A stretch of DNA of 54,796 bases from contig DASRRM010000374.1 in assembly GCA_035695715.1 (NCBI GenBank), forward strand, positions 1-54,796. The letters are read 5' to 3'. Positions 35,231 through 45,400 of the stretch are shown one piece after another (the stretch's first letter is position 1; the number at the start of each line of letters is the position of its first letter). The notes beneath the pieces are model-generated. The model had not been told where the DNA came from, made no database searches, and worked only from the letters and a program-made list of their open reading frames with translations. Source of the DNA: RYN-428 sp035695715 (GTDB taxonomy: Bacteria; Planctomycetota; Phycisphaerae; Tepidisphaerales; Tepidisphaeraceae). Made by a program: the position numbers and the translations under genes.

Positions 35231-35395
35231 TGCGCGACCGTCATCCTGAGGTACCCCGAAGGATCTTGCCGGTACGTACCTGCTCAGAAAATGTAGGGCG
35301 GGCACTGCCCGCCAACACCGTGCTCGGCGGGCAGTGCCCGCCCTACGTGAATTTCATGCGCAGCGCAGCCGCATGAGGACTCAGGATGACGATTG
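35231..35395. repeat. Composite palindrome, family L with inner GGGCGGGCACTGCCCGCC
   Basis: The outer words GTCATCCTGAGGTACCCCG and CTCAGGATGACGATTGCCC enclose a perfect 21-base palindrome pair (35293-35313, 35326-35346). With the preceding element it fills 34852-35454, where no gene is seen. Confidence 0.75.
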
Positions 35396-35454
35396 CCCGC
35401 TCGATCGCCCAGTTTCGGACGTTTTCATGCGGCGAGTGCGTCAGATCCGCCTTA

Positions 35455-36252
35455 TTATCCCAGCTCATTCAAATCCTCAATCACCCAATCCGGCCGTTTC
35501 GCTTGCTCTAACTTCATCGCATCCTCCCGCGTCGCGACGCCCGTCAGCGTCAGGATCGTTTTCATCCCCACCCCCTTCGCCCCGGCGATGTCGCTTTCCA
35601 AATTATCCCCGATCAGCACGCACCGCTCCGGCTTTACGCCAACGCGATGGCATAGCTCGTCAAAGAAAAGCTTCTCCGGCTTCCCGCAGAAAATCGGAGG
35701 CACGCCTGCCGCATACGACAGCATCGCGGCCATCGCCCCCACGCCGAATTCCAACCCGCGCGGGCTGGGGTAAACGCGGTCGGCACAAATCGCCACCAGC
35801 GCCGCTCCCTTGCGAAGCAGCAGCATGGCCGTCCGCTGCCGCGGCTCGGTGGCAAACACGTTGAGCGGCACGCCGCAGATGACGGCATCGCACGCCTCAT
35901 CCTCGCTGGCCACCCATTTCACCTTCCCCTCCAGCATCTCGGCGATTCCCTCCGTGGAAAGGTTAAACACCCGTGGCGGACCGGAATGGCCGAATTGTTC
36001 CATCACATAATCCGCCGTCGCCGCCGCGGCGGTATAAACATGATCCGGGTCGATCGAAATCCCCATCCGGTTCAGCCGCTCGGCAATACGCTGTGGGCTG
36101 CTGGTGCTGTTGGTGAGGCAGGCGAATTTCCGCCGCTCTGCCCGCAGCCGATCCACAAGCCCAACCGCCCCGGGAAGGGCATGCTCTTCGTGATAAACCG
36201 TGCCATCGAGATCGAGCAGGACGGCATCGAACAAGTCAAAATTAATCGTCAC
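35455..36252 (-). CDS. HAD-superfamily IIA (NagD-like) phosphatase
   Basis: Cytoplasmic phosphatase, probably of sugar or nucleotide phosphates. The 265-residue product has motif I DLDGTVY (14-20, both aspartates), motif II LTNSTSSPQR (46-55), motif III lysine in CGKPEKLFF, and motif IV GDNLESDIAGA. A type IIA cap domain is implied by the long stretch between motifs II and III. The frame begins with GTG and no ribosome site is clear. It stands alone, facing the dxs gene across repeats. Confidence 0.88.
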   Translation of the reverse strand: MTINFDLFDAVLLDLDGTVYHEEHALPGAVGLVDRLRAERRKFACLTNSTSSPQRIAERLNRMGISIDPDHVYTAAAATADYVMEQFGHSGPPRVFNLSTEGIAEMLEGKVKWVASEDEACDAVICGVPLNVFATEPRQRTAMLLLRKGAALVAICADRVYPSPRGLEFGVGAMAAMLSYAAGVPPIFCGKPEKLFFDELCHRVGVKPERCVLIGDNLESDIAGAKGVGMKTILTLTGVATREDAMKLEQAKRPDWVIEDLNELG

Positions 36253-36477
36253 GCGGGGAGTGTATGGAGGATGAAGAGCATGTCCAGCGGGCCATAACGC
36301 ATGATGTAATTCTGGGGGTTACCTTCCGCCCAGATGAACCGCTATAAACGCGTCCGCCAAGGCGGGACCCTACGCTCTGGACAAAAAACGCCTCGCCTCC
36401 TTTGCGGCTGCCTGCCCGCGATTTTTCGTCGCGATGGCCGCGGCACGCGCTGCCGTGCGAGTGGTTTTGCATTTTCC

Positions 36478-36518
36478 GCGCACCATTTTGCAACATTTCG
36501 CGCACCAAAATGGTGCGC
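36478..36518. repeat. GCGCACCATTTT hairpin
   Basis: The arms at 36478-36489 and 36507-36518 are exact inverses around a 17-base loop. No gene is seen in 36253-36882; a half copy of family H lies at about 36302-36375. Confidence 0.55.
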
Positions 36519-36882
36519 AACATCCATTTGCCGCCCGCCAGCCGGGGTTGCTCTAAAAACGATTCTGTCGCACCCATCGCCGCTGTCGCCGCCAACGCAA
36601 GTGGTCCTTTGGTTTTCCAAGATGCCATGCCCGCCGTAAGCCTCATTTTCTGTCCGCCAACGCGACTGCGGGGTGGGGCAAAGTTGGATGCGATCATTGT
36701 CAGTCGATGCACGCATAAGAGTACACGGATGAGCAACTGCCGTACCCGAACATAATACTAACGAAGATGATCGCCGATTATTTTCCGGAATTTCATTTTT
36801 TGGAGAGATTCCAAACGTCGTCGGCGGCTTCACGAAGAATGAAGCATTGACTTGAAATCCCGCATGAATAGCTACGTCCCCT

Positions 36883-37263
36883 TCAGTCTTTCCCCCGGCG
36901 GTGGACAACAATGTCTGGAAGCGCGGTAGCGCGGCAATAATCTTTCCAAGTGGGGTCCCGCGGCTCGCGCCGCTTCTCCTCCAACCTCTCGGCGAGAAGC
37001 AGCACCCTTTTGGGTTTGCCAAGGCCGGCTACGGCGTTGCGGTTGTATTCGCAGTCAACGTCTACGGCGCCGAGCTGGAGGTCAATGGCGTGTTTCTCGA
37101 CATATTGAGCGAGCTTGTGGGCGATCGCCATCTCCGACGCGTCGTTCACCAATAGGCAGTTATCTCTTTCGAGAAGCTCCGCGAGGCTCGCGGCAACGAC
37201 CTCTATGGCTTGCTCCCTGTTCATTGCACGCCCTCCAGTTGTCGGCGCGGCGGCATCGCTCAT
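36883..37263 (-). CDS. PD-(D/E)XK nuclease-like protein, apparently cut short
   Basis: A 126-residue product whose ATG overlaps the TGA of the restriction-modification gene by four bases, so translation is probably coupled. Residues 70-75 (DCEYNR) and 116-124 (PDIVVHRRG) match a widespread small-protein pattern that I recall as continuing, after HxRG..., into a strand LLVIE.K. That strand carries the catalytic acid and lysine of a PD-(D/E)XK nuclease. Here the frame stops two residues after HRRG, before that strand. Neither neighbouring frame restores it. It is either a truncated, inactive remnant or a short partner of the type IIG enzyme. The family likeness is from memory. Confidence 0.6.
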   Translation of the reverse strand: MSDAAAPTTGGRAMNREQAIEVVAASLAELLERDNCLLVNDASEMAIAHKLAQYVEKHAIDLQLGAVDVDCEYNRNAVAGLGKPKRVLLLAERLEEKRREPRDPTWKDYCRATALPDIVVHRRGKD

Positions 37264-40200
37264 GACACGATCTTCCTTGGGGCGACGCCAGGGCGTTCGA
37301 CTCTGGGTAGCGCCCTTGCCCGCGCGTGGTTGAGCCGCAGCAGGTTCGCCAACACCTTCTGATCTACCTCCGCGCGACTGCCCGCCAAGGGATGGTCGGC
37401 CGGCAACGGCTGGCCGGCACCGGTTTCCACCCACACCGCGGCCCAATCCTCGGCCCAGCCGCCCGCCGGGTCGAGCGCAGCGTAGGCCGCAAGCACGGCA
37501 CGGTCGAGTTCCTCGTGCGCGAGCTTCAGCCAGGTCGGCCGTTCGTTGTAGAGGTTTGTAAGGGTTCGCTTCTTGAGCCGCGGGTCCTTCGCAGCGGCTG
37601 CCATAATTGCCGACTGCCGGAGCATCGCTCGGGCTTCCTTTGGCACATCCTCGAACGTGTCGGCCGCGTCGATCCTCACCGCCAACAAATCGATCCACTC
37701 CGGCGGGTTCAGCCAACGCTCGCGCTGCTCGTCAAGCGCCTTTGCGGCTTTGGCGATCCGCAGGTAAGCGGGATGCTTCAGGTCCTCCTTGCCGGGAGAC
37801 CACGGAAGAGGGAAGGTTTCGAAGCACGACGACGGCGTATAGCGGAAGCCCGACTCCGCCTCACGGAGTTGGGTTCCAGTCCGCCTCGCCCAAAGCTCGT
37901 GGATAGCAGAATGCACGGCACCGAAGAAGTAATCGTCATCACGCGCGAATGCGAAGCCAGCATGATCGGGTAGCGTGGGATGCATCAGCCACACGAAAAT
38001 CCTGTGCTTCGAGACGCTCGCGGTGAAGCCGAACCGTCTCAATCGGCTGATCGCGGATCGGAGCGCCGGCCGCGGCTCGACGTGAAGCCACCAGAGCGTT
38101 GCGTAGCTCTCTCTCCGGTTTTTAACCCTCGCCGGCTTCACGGCGCGTTCAAGATAGCGGAGCGGTGCCTCGTATTTGCTCGCCTCTTCGAGATCCGCGG
38201 TTGTGCCGAAATCTATTATAAACATGCCGCGTGGTCGTCCATTAACGTCTCCGCCGTTCACCCAGGGTTTCACCACGTCGGTGGACGAGCTTCCGCTCGC
38301 GTTCGGGTCAGCTAAGAGCTCGCGCGCGACCGCGGGCACGAGGTCGAAACCCCCGCCCTTTGTTGTTCCCATAAACGCTATCCTCGCGTTTTCGGGGAGC
38401 TGCGCTGCTCCAGTCGTGGGTGTGCCGGTCGTAAGGTCTGAATTGATCCCGGCAACACTGTTCCCATCGAGGGTGCGGGTAAGCTCGCGGCGCCTGTCGA
38501 ATCCGACAATCGACACATGGACCATTGCTCCGTCGAGTACCCACTCGCGGTCGGACCATGCCATGAAAATGCTCGCCCCCAGCGCGATTCGATCGAGCAC
38601 GGTACGATTGTCGCCTCCGCGGATGCCCTGTGTCGCCAGCAGTCCAGCACGGGTGGTCCGACTGGCCTCGACGCTTCTTCTTGCCAGATCGAACCAATAG
38701 CAGCACAGGTCGGAGGGACGAGGGAGATCGTGCGCCGTCCAGAGCGCGATGAGATAGTCGTCGGAAAGCCCCGCTTTGCGGAACATCTTCGACCCGAGAA
38801 ACGGCGGATTTCCCACGATGAAGTCTGCTTGCGGCCACTGCGCTGGGACGGGCAAATTTGGCTTCGTCAAATCCACGATCGCATCCCGGTTCTCAATCGT
38901 CACCAGCTTGTCCAAGATCGGGCGCTTATCGTTTGTGATACTGTGCTCGGCAATCCATTGCAGATATCCGATCCACACAACGACCTGTGCCAACTCCGCC
39001 GCGTATGGATTTATTTCGATGCCGTGAAGCTGCGTCGGGCGGATGTAAGGAAGCGGATTGAGGTCGACATCGTATCGCTTCACGAAGCGCACGATTTCAT
39101 CATCGAGGTTCAGCATCTGTTGCAGCGAGACGTAGAGGAAGTTTCCCGAGCCGCAGGCGGGGTCGAGGATTCGTTGCTCGCCCAGGTATTTCCGCATTTC
39201 ATCGATTGCGATTCTTACTGGAGCGGCGAGAAAATCGCGCTTCCTGCGATCTTTTTCGGCGGCGACGAGTTGCAACTGCGGGGCGATCTTCTCCTGAACT
39301 TCTGCCCACTTCCGCCGAAGCGGGGCCATGATAACCGGCTCAACGACCAGAAGAATGTCAGCCTTGCTGGTGTAATGCGCGCCGATCTGGGCTCGCTTCT
39401 TTGGGTCGAGAATTCGCTCGAAAAGGGTGCCGAAGATACTCGGCTCGACGGCGTGCCACGGACGTGTGGCCGCCTTGGCGAGAATCGGGATCTCGCCGGC
39501 GTTAAGAGGCAACGGGGGCGCCTCGTCGAAGAGGCCGCCATTGAAGTAATCCACGCGGTCATTGCCGTACCAGCCGCCCTTTTTCATCTTCTCGAAAAGC
39601 TCGCCGCAGAAGGGCGCGAAGTTTTCCGGCTCGAATACGCAGCGATTGATCAGCTTTGTGAAAAGCTTGTCCGGCAGCAGGCCGACGTCTTCGGCGAACA
39701 GGCAGAACATCACCTTCATCAGAAAGTGCGCGACAGGATCGCCGTAGCCGTGGAAGAGCGTGGGCGGTATCGCGTCGGCGCGGGAGAGGAGCTTATCGGC
39801 AAGATCGCCGAAGACCTCGGCGAGGTCGCCAGTAAGCTCCTCACGGGTCTTTTGGGGCTTAAAGGTTTCCGGGCTGCTAAAGACCCGGCGAAGAAGCTCA
39901 AGGCGGCCTGGAACTTCCTCAAGCTTTATGACGGTCAGTTCTGTCGGATAGCTGGGAAAGTGGGCGCGGATTTCGATCGTGGAGATATCGCACACGACGG
40001 TAAGCGGCGGATTATCCAGCGCATCGCGGTATTGGTAAACCTGGCGATAGGCGTCATTGAGGGTTTTGTGTTTGTCCTTTCCCTTGTATTCCCAGGCGAA
40101 GTACCCGCGTTTCCAGACATCAACGAAGCCGTAGTCGCCCTTGGCGCCTTTCGATGCGGCGCCCACGACTTTCACGTGTTTTTCAAAGCAGTAGTCCTCG

Positions 40201-40352
40201 CCGGTGGCATCCGCCTCGGCAGGCGTCGGCTGGCCAAGGACGTGACATATGTCAATGAAATGCTCATGGCTCGCCTGGCGTTCGGCGAGATGTGCCTTTG
40301 ACCATTTCACAACGAATTCTTCGGGAGTCAGTCTGCCCGCCCGGTTTCCCAT
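37260..40352 (-). CDS. Type IIG restriction-modification enzyme (MmeI-like)
   Basis: Single-chain enzyme that both methylates adenine and cuts DNA. The 1030-residue product has an N-terminal nuclease domain with D78 and E88-x-K90 (VDVWKR...AWEYKGK), a helical connector (about 150-330), then an N6-adenine methyltransferase with motif I DPACGSGNF (397-405), motif IV NPPF (515-518) and GIEINPYAAELA between. A variable target-recognition region lies at about 600-850, and the C-terminus is helical. As it has its own specificity region, no separate S subunit is needed and none is seen. The small nuclease-like gene follows by a four-base overlap. Base use is close to that of the neighbours. Confidence 0.87.
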   Translation of the reverse strand: MGNRAGRLTPEEFVVKWSKAHLAERQASHEHFIDICHVLGQPTPAEADATGEDYCFEKHVKVVGAASKGAKGDYGFVDVWKRGYFAWEYKGKDKHKTLNDAYRQVYQYRDALDNPPLTVVCDISTIEIRAHFPSYPTELTVIKLEEVPGRLELLRRVFSSPETFKPQKTREELTGDLAEVFGDLADKLLSRADAIPPTLFHGYGDPVAHFLMKVMFCLFAEDVGLLPDKLFTKLINRCVFEPENFAPFCGELFEKMKKGGWYGNDRVDYFNGGLFDEAPPLPLNAGEIPILAKAATRPWHAVEPSIFGTLFERILDPKKRAQIGAHYTSKADILLVVEPVIMAPLRRKWAEVQEKIAPQLQLVAAEKDRRKRDFLAAPVRIAIDEMRKYLGEQRILDPACGSGNFLYVSLQQMLNLDDEIVRFVKRYDVDLNPLPYIRPTQLHGIEINPYAAELAQVVVWIGYLQWIAEHSITNDKRPILDKLVTIENRDAIVDLTKPNLPVPAQWPQADFIVGNPPFLGSKMFRKAGLSDDYLIALWTAHDLPRPSDLCCYWFDLARRSVEASRTTRAGLLATQGIRGGDNRTVLDRIALGASIFMAWSDREWVLDGAMVHVSIVGFDRRRELTRTLDGNSVAGINSDLTTGTPTTGAAQLPENARIAFMGTTKGGGFDLVPAVARELLADPNASGSSSTDVVKPWVNGGDVNGRPRGMFIIDFGTTADLEEASKYEAPLRYLERAVKPARVKNRRESYATLWWLHVEPRPALRSAISRLRRFGFTASVSKHRIFVWLMHPTLPDHAGFAFARDDDYFFGAVHSAIHELWARRTGTQLREAESGFRYTPSSCFETFPLPWSPGKEDLKHPAYLRIAKAAKALDEQRERWLNPPEWIDLLAVRIDAADTFEDVPKEARAMLRQSAIMAAAAKDPRLKKRTLTNLYNERPTWLKLAHEELDRAVLAAYAALDPAGGWAEDWAAVWVETGAGQPLPADHPLAGSRAEVDQKVLANLLRLNHARARALPRVERPGVAPRKIVS

Positions 40353-40534
40353 AGGACTGTATTGTGCGGGATTGCGAAACGATTGCCAAGGGAGGGAGCA
40401 ATGGGGCGCCGAACGAGGTGGTAAAGGCGTGTTTTTATGCGCATCGGTTATGCGTAAATGTAGACGGCGGAATGTACGCCGGCGGGTAGGGGTTTATTTT
40501 TGATGTTCCGCAAGACTGGACATGACGTCGAACG

Positions 40535-41848
40535 TTACTTAATCCCCACGTCCAGCAGCTTCATCCCCGTATCCTTCACTGGCGTGGCCTTCGGCTCTAA
40601 AGAATTCATCACTTTCATGATCAGCTTCCGATGCACCGGCTCGGTCGGCATCTCGATGATGAATTCCGCGCATACTTCCTTTTTGCCGACCTTCTTCACA
40701 TTGGCGGCCCAGACTTTTTTCGCGCCGCCGGCGTAAAACTTTTCCGCCAGGTGGTACATGTCGTCGCGCGACAATGTCAGGCCGGTGTGCTCGACTGGGC
40801 CGTCCTGGCACCATTCCATCGCCTCAACGACATTGCCGTCGGCGATCGTTTGGGCGGCTTGCTTCTCGGTTTCCGGAGGCGGCGTGGCGGGAACCGGCGG
40901 GGGAGGAACGTAGGTGAAAGTATCGTCCTTTGTCCCGCTTTGCCGCTGAGAAAGCCGTGGTTTTCCCGTGGATTTGCCGGCGGGAGGGATCGCGTACGTC
41001 GATGGCGGGGTGTAGCTTTGGCCGCCTGAGCTGGGCGCGGGTTGGTGCGAGCCAAGCTTGGAGATGGCCACCATAATGATGAGTTGGCACACGAAGCGCA
41101 GGCCCCAGATGATGAGGACGGCCACGCGGATTTCGCCGCTGTCCATCTCGAAAAGATAGGACATCATGCAGAAATAAAGCACCAGCGCCACGCCCCAATA
41201 GAGGATGCCGGCGGATGAATGGCCGACGATTCCGGTGATCGCGCCGGGGAAGATGGCCACCGCGAGCAGCTTTAGCGCTGCCGGGCCAAGCGTTCCCAAT
41301 CCCACGTCCACCAGCTTCACCGCCGCCAGCATGGCGACGGTGATCAGCAGGATATTGATAAGCGACAGCCCAACGACATACAGGCAGGCGATGATCGGAT
41401 TGCGAACGCCGTCCATGCCTGCGTCGACGAACATCAGGATGACGCCGGCAATGATCAACGCCACCGGAACGTAAAGGTCCTTGATGCGCGACTGGGCGGC
41501 GAGTTGCTTTTCCAGCGGATCGCGATGTTCCGGGCTGGCGTAATCCAACGGCTTGCGCGCCAGCATCGCGTCGCGAACGCTGGGCAGCGTGCGCGCGGCC
41601 CGGCGGGTATCGGCAACGGCCAGATCGCCGCTCCCGGCGGCGGCGTCCTCGATTTCATCCAGCGCCGGCGCAGGCGGGGCCGACAGGTCCAATGCCTCCT
41701 CTTCCAGCGGAACAGGCGGCGGAGCCGGGCGCGTTGACGGGACCGACAAAGGCGCGGCGGCAGAGCGATTCACCCCGAGCGGCGCTGCGGGAGCCTGGCG
41801 AGCCGGCCGGCGCGGCGCGGGGGCCAGATCGTATTCATCGTTTGACAT
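40535..41848 (-). CDS. Multi-pass membrane protein with Pro-rich flanks
   Basis: Function unknown. From MSNDEYDLAPAP (437 residues; GGGGA lies six bases before the ATG). About 110 residues rich in Pro, Ala and Arg, probably disordered, precede five membrane segments between about 127 and 280 (VPVALIIAGVILMFV, PIIACLYVVGLSLINILLITVAML, LKLLAVAIFPGAITGIVG, ILYWGVALVLYFCMMSYL, VLIIWGLRFVCQLIIMVAI). A second Pro/Ser/Thr-rich linker and a C-terminal soluble domain of about 90 residues follow (SRDDMYHLAEKFYAGGAKKVWAAN...EFIIEMPTEP). The membrane part resembles Yip1-type folds in layout only. It is transcribed alone. Confidence 0.65.
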   Translation of the reverse strand: MSNDEYDLAPAPRRPARQAPAAPLGVNRSAAAPLSVPSTRPAPPPVPLEEEALDLSAPPAPALDEIEDAAAGSGDLAVADTRRAARTLPSVRDAMLARKPLDYASPEHRDPLEKQLAAQSRIKDLYVPVALIIAGVILMFVDAGMDGVRNPIIACLYVVGLSLINILLITVAMLAAVKLVDVGLGTLGPAALKLLAVAIFPGAITGIVGHSSAGILYWGVALVLYFCMMSYLFEMDSGEIRVAVLIIWGLRFVCQLIIMVAISKLGSHQPAPSSGGQSYTPPSTYAIPPAGKSTGKPRLSQRQSGTKDDTFTYVPPPPVPATPPPETEKQAAQTIADGNVVEAMEWCQDGPVEHTGLTLSRDDMYHLAEKFYAGGAKKVWAANVKKVGKKEVCAEFIIEMPTEPVHRKLIMKVMNSLEPKATPVKDTGMKLLDVGIK

Positions 41849-42022
41849 AATGATCCCCGATTCGAATTGCACGCGGAGGCTCAGCAAAAAAAAACAGCCC
41901 CGACATTAACTTAAGCCCGTATTTTCCCAATATGACGCCCGTTTCGAGAAGGATTGTAATCTCTGGCGAGTGGCCCATGCAAGTTGACTGCGTCAGGCTG
42001 AGACACAAGGGCGTAGACATCT

Positions 42023-42137
42023 TTTTTGGTACGGTCATTTGTGACACGGGCCTCCCGCCCGTGCTTGGTGCCTTTTCCGCCGAAAGCATAAGGCACGGCC
42101 GAGACGGCCGTGTCACGAATGACCGTACTAAAAAAGA
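42023..42137. repeat. Palindrome family G copy, with T/A-rich outer arms
   Basis: TTTTTT.GGTACGGTCATT and AATGACCGTAC.AAAAAA enclose GTGACACGGG...GGCCGTGTCAC. It is followed by an iterated-word palindrome (ACGGAT, 42181-42210 against 42231-42263) and a short perfect palindrome (42331-42358). These fill 41849-42446, where no gene is seen. Confidence 0.7.
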
Positions 42138-42180
42138 CGGCCACACCCGACCAAGGTCTCCGCAGCGCCAAAGAGTTTGA

Positions 42181-42263
42181 CCACGGATTCACGGATGTAC
42201 ACGGATAAGAAGACTTCCTGACTTCCATCCCATCCGTGCGCATCCGTGAAATCCGTGGTCAAA
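42181..42263. repeat. Iterated-word palindrome (ACGGAT)
   Basis: CCACGGATTCACGGATGTAC... is answered by ATCCGTGCGCATCCGTGAAA.... A short GTGGCACGGGCGG palindrome follows at 42331-42358. Confidence 0.65.
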
Positions 42264-42446
42264 CCTCTTCCGCGTTTCGCCCTGGATTGCGCGCAGAGCC
42301 AATCAGCTCAAAGCGTGTGGGTTTTCGCGTGGCACGGGCGGGCCGCCCGTGCCACGTTAAGAACCCAACTCGCCGCCGCAATAAATCGAAATCGGTTTTT
42401 AATTCCCCGCGATCTTCGTACACTGCACGGCTGATCCAATATCACC

Positions 42447-45400
42447 ATGGGCGCTGCATCCACATCTTCCTCGACCGACGGGCCGGCCTGGCGTGGCTCA
42501 ATTGCTTCGCCGCTGCAATTTCGCACCGTGCTGGAAGGCGCGCTGTACGATGCCCGGCGGTTTGCCGACGCCTATCCGGCGATTTACATCTATGGGTCGG
42601 TGGCGAGTTTGCTGGAGGGGCTGTTGCGACTTACCGCCGATCTGCATCGGCCCAGCGACGAAGAAAAGCGGATGTATGAATCGACCCTGCCGCTGATTCG
42701 CTCGCAGGCGGGGGATGCCAACATTAATTTGCTGCAGCGGGTGGATGCGATCTGGGCGTATGTTTTGGAATGGCCGGTGGCATTTCGCGCGCCGGGGAAC
42801 ACGGACGCGATCGAAGAGTTGGCGGGGGATTTGCCGGAAATCGTGGCACTGGATGAACTGGTATTGGCGATTCATCGGCTGAAGCGCGATCTGAAGAAAA
42901 ACCGGGAGGAATTGAAGGATCGCATCGCGGCGGGTTCGATTTTGGCGCGGGCGATGCAGGAGGCTTCGCAATCGGCCGAGGGGGAAATGAAGGAAACTCT
43001 CGACGCGATCAAGTCGTGGGTGGAAACCGGCGTGGTGTGCGCCGAGCATGCGGCCCCGCCGGATGCGGTGATGGCGCTGCCGGAGTATTTGGCGCATTAT
43101 CTGCCGGATTTTGCCGAGCGGATTGTGCAGGTTCGCCGATCGTTTCGCGGCTGGCGCAATCGCCCGCCGCAGTCGGTGCAAGGCACGGCAATCTCGACGT
43201 TTGAGCAGTTTGTGACGGCTATTCATCAGACAATCGCCGCCGGGTCTGCATTGCAGAAAATTGCCCCGGATCATGCCGCGATCGAAAAGCTGTGCAGCAC
43301 CGCTGAATGGCTGCGATCGCCCGTTGCGGGCTGGGTAACGGATCTGATACTTCGCAACGACCGCCAGACGCCCATTGCGCAGGTGTTGTCGGAGAGTTTG
43401 GATCTGTCGGCGTGGTCTCCTTTGCCGAACGTAATGAAGGGGAGCCGGATTCTGGCGGACATGCTGGTATCCTGGTCGGCGGAGGCGATAAACTTTTTTC
43501 GCCAGACGCTGTACGAGACGGTCATCGACCTGCACCTGCTGCAAATCATCTCCGCCAGCGGCGATCTGGACGATGTGGCGCGGTGCATCGAGCAACTGAC
43601 CTATCGCACGGCTGAAGGAAAAGTGCCGCCGCCACATGAGCGCAAGGAGATTCGGCTGGCCGAGGCGTTTGCCCGCGAGCTTGCGGTTTATAGTTCGCCG
43701 GAGCTTGCCGGTTTTCTCGCCCGGCTGCGCGGGATTGATGCTTTCTGGCGGAAATGGAAGCCAACGGTGCGGAAATCGGCGGGGGAGGATGAGGGGGATG
43801 AGGGACCAAAGGCCTCCGCGACGGCTTCGTATTTATCCCGGCATGAAGCCGAGCGGGCGGCGCTGATGGCGGTGCAGCAAAGCGATAAGGCGTGGTCGCC
43901 GCCGCTGCCGCAGGACATGGATGGCGCGGCGGAGGGTTACGATCCGATCGCCGACGCCCGCGGGATGACCAAGGAATATTTCCGGCATCTTCTCGAGTCG
44001 GATATTCGCGCGATTGACGTGTTGCCGGTGAAATATCCGTTTTCGCGTGCGCTGGCGATGCAGCTTCGCGCCATCCGCCGGGCGACGGATCGCAATAAGC
44101 CGCCGACGGCGGATGAGCAGCAGATTATCGGGCGCGGATTTGCGGCGCTGGGTTTGATCATCGGCGGCACTGAGAATTCGCCGGACCAGAGAATTCTGAA
44201 TGAAGCCTGGCAGGCACATTTGCATTTTCAACTGCTGACGCCGGGACAGGTCGGCGATGAAAAGAAATTTGCCCCGAATGGGATGATCGCCGACGCGGAT
44301 GAGTTTAAATCCGCGCTTGCCGATCTGATTTCCGACGCGGCGTGCCTGGTCGTGCTGTTTCCCAATTCCGATACCTGGGTGGATGCCTACCGCCAAATGG
44401 AGCGGCTGAACCAGCGCGTGGTTTTCGGCCGGGAATTGGACGAGGCGGAGAGGGCTGAAATTCAGCGCGCGCTGGAAAACATCCCCGAGCCGCCGGGCGA
44501 GCTTTTTGCGAATGTGCCGGATTTTGCGGGGGGTTTTGTCCGGCGGGCGCAGCAGGTCTTCAACTTCTCGCGCGGCCGCCGGGCGGCAACACGGGCGGAG
44601 TTTGACGAATTGCTGGCGGTGGTGCTGGCGCAAACTTCGGAGATTTTGAGCGGGCGAAATTGGGACGAGGACCAGCAGCCTTTGGCGGCGATCGACCGCC
44701 AGCTTCGCGCCATGCGGCGCTGGACGGCCGGTGGGCGCGAGCCGACCGCCGCCGAACGCGATGCCACGCGCGCGGCGCTGGCGGTGGTAACAAAGCTGCG
44801 CGGGCTGGATCGGATGGCCGAGTGGGCGGGACGAGTTGGGGAATTGGCCGTCGCTTTTTGCGACGATCTTCCGGCGGGGGATGGGGCGAATGTAGTGGCG
44901 GCGGTCGATATCAACTCGACGGCGGAATTCAGCCGCATGCTGAATGAATGTATACGCGATTGCAGAAGTTTTTCCGGCCATGGTCTTTTTCATAAGCCGA
45001 CCGGCGGCGAAATCGCCTGGGCGGAAATGGCCATGCGCCTGGGAAAAATCCGCCGGATGCTGGACCAGAATGTCATTCCCACGCGGCGTGAGCGGTCGGA
45101 ACTTCACGACGCCATATCGGCATTTGATGCCGCCGCGGCTTCTCCCTGCCCGGCCATTCACGATTTTCAAATCGATATTGCCGATCGGCTGCGCCGCATC
45201 GACGCATACTACGCGTGGCTGGTGACGGCCGGGCCGTTTGCCGGGAAGGAAACCGGCAGCATCGACGCGGCAGGCATCACCTGCGTTTCGCTGGGCGGGG
45301 AAATGCGCGTTGCGTTTGTGCGCACGGGCGGAGCGGAGGCGGGCATTTACGTGTCGCGCGCCGAGAAGATCTGCACCACCGAACAGGCCGGGCAGATCAA

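Noticed and set aside
38517..40301. 594-codon open frame on the + strand opposite the type IIG gene
   Set aside because: It is antisense to a gene with complete nuclease and methyltransferase motifs, and the translation has no recognisable domain. Long antisense frames are expected in GC-rich DNA.
35455..41848. Possible wider defence island (BREX- or DISARM-like) around the type IIG enzyme
   Set aside because: The neighbours are a HAD phosphatase and a membrane protein. No helicase, ATPase or other system component is seen, so a solitary restriction-modification enzyme is the simpler reading.
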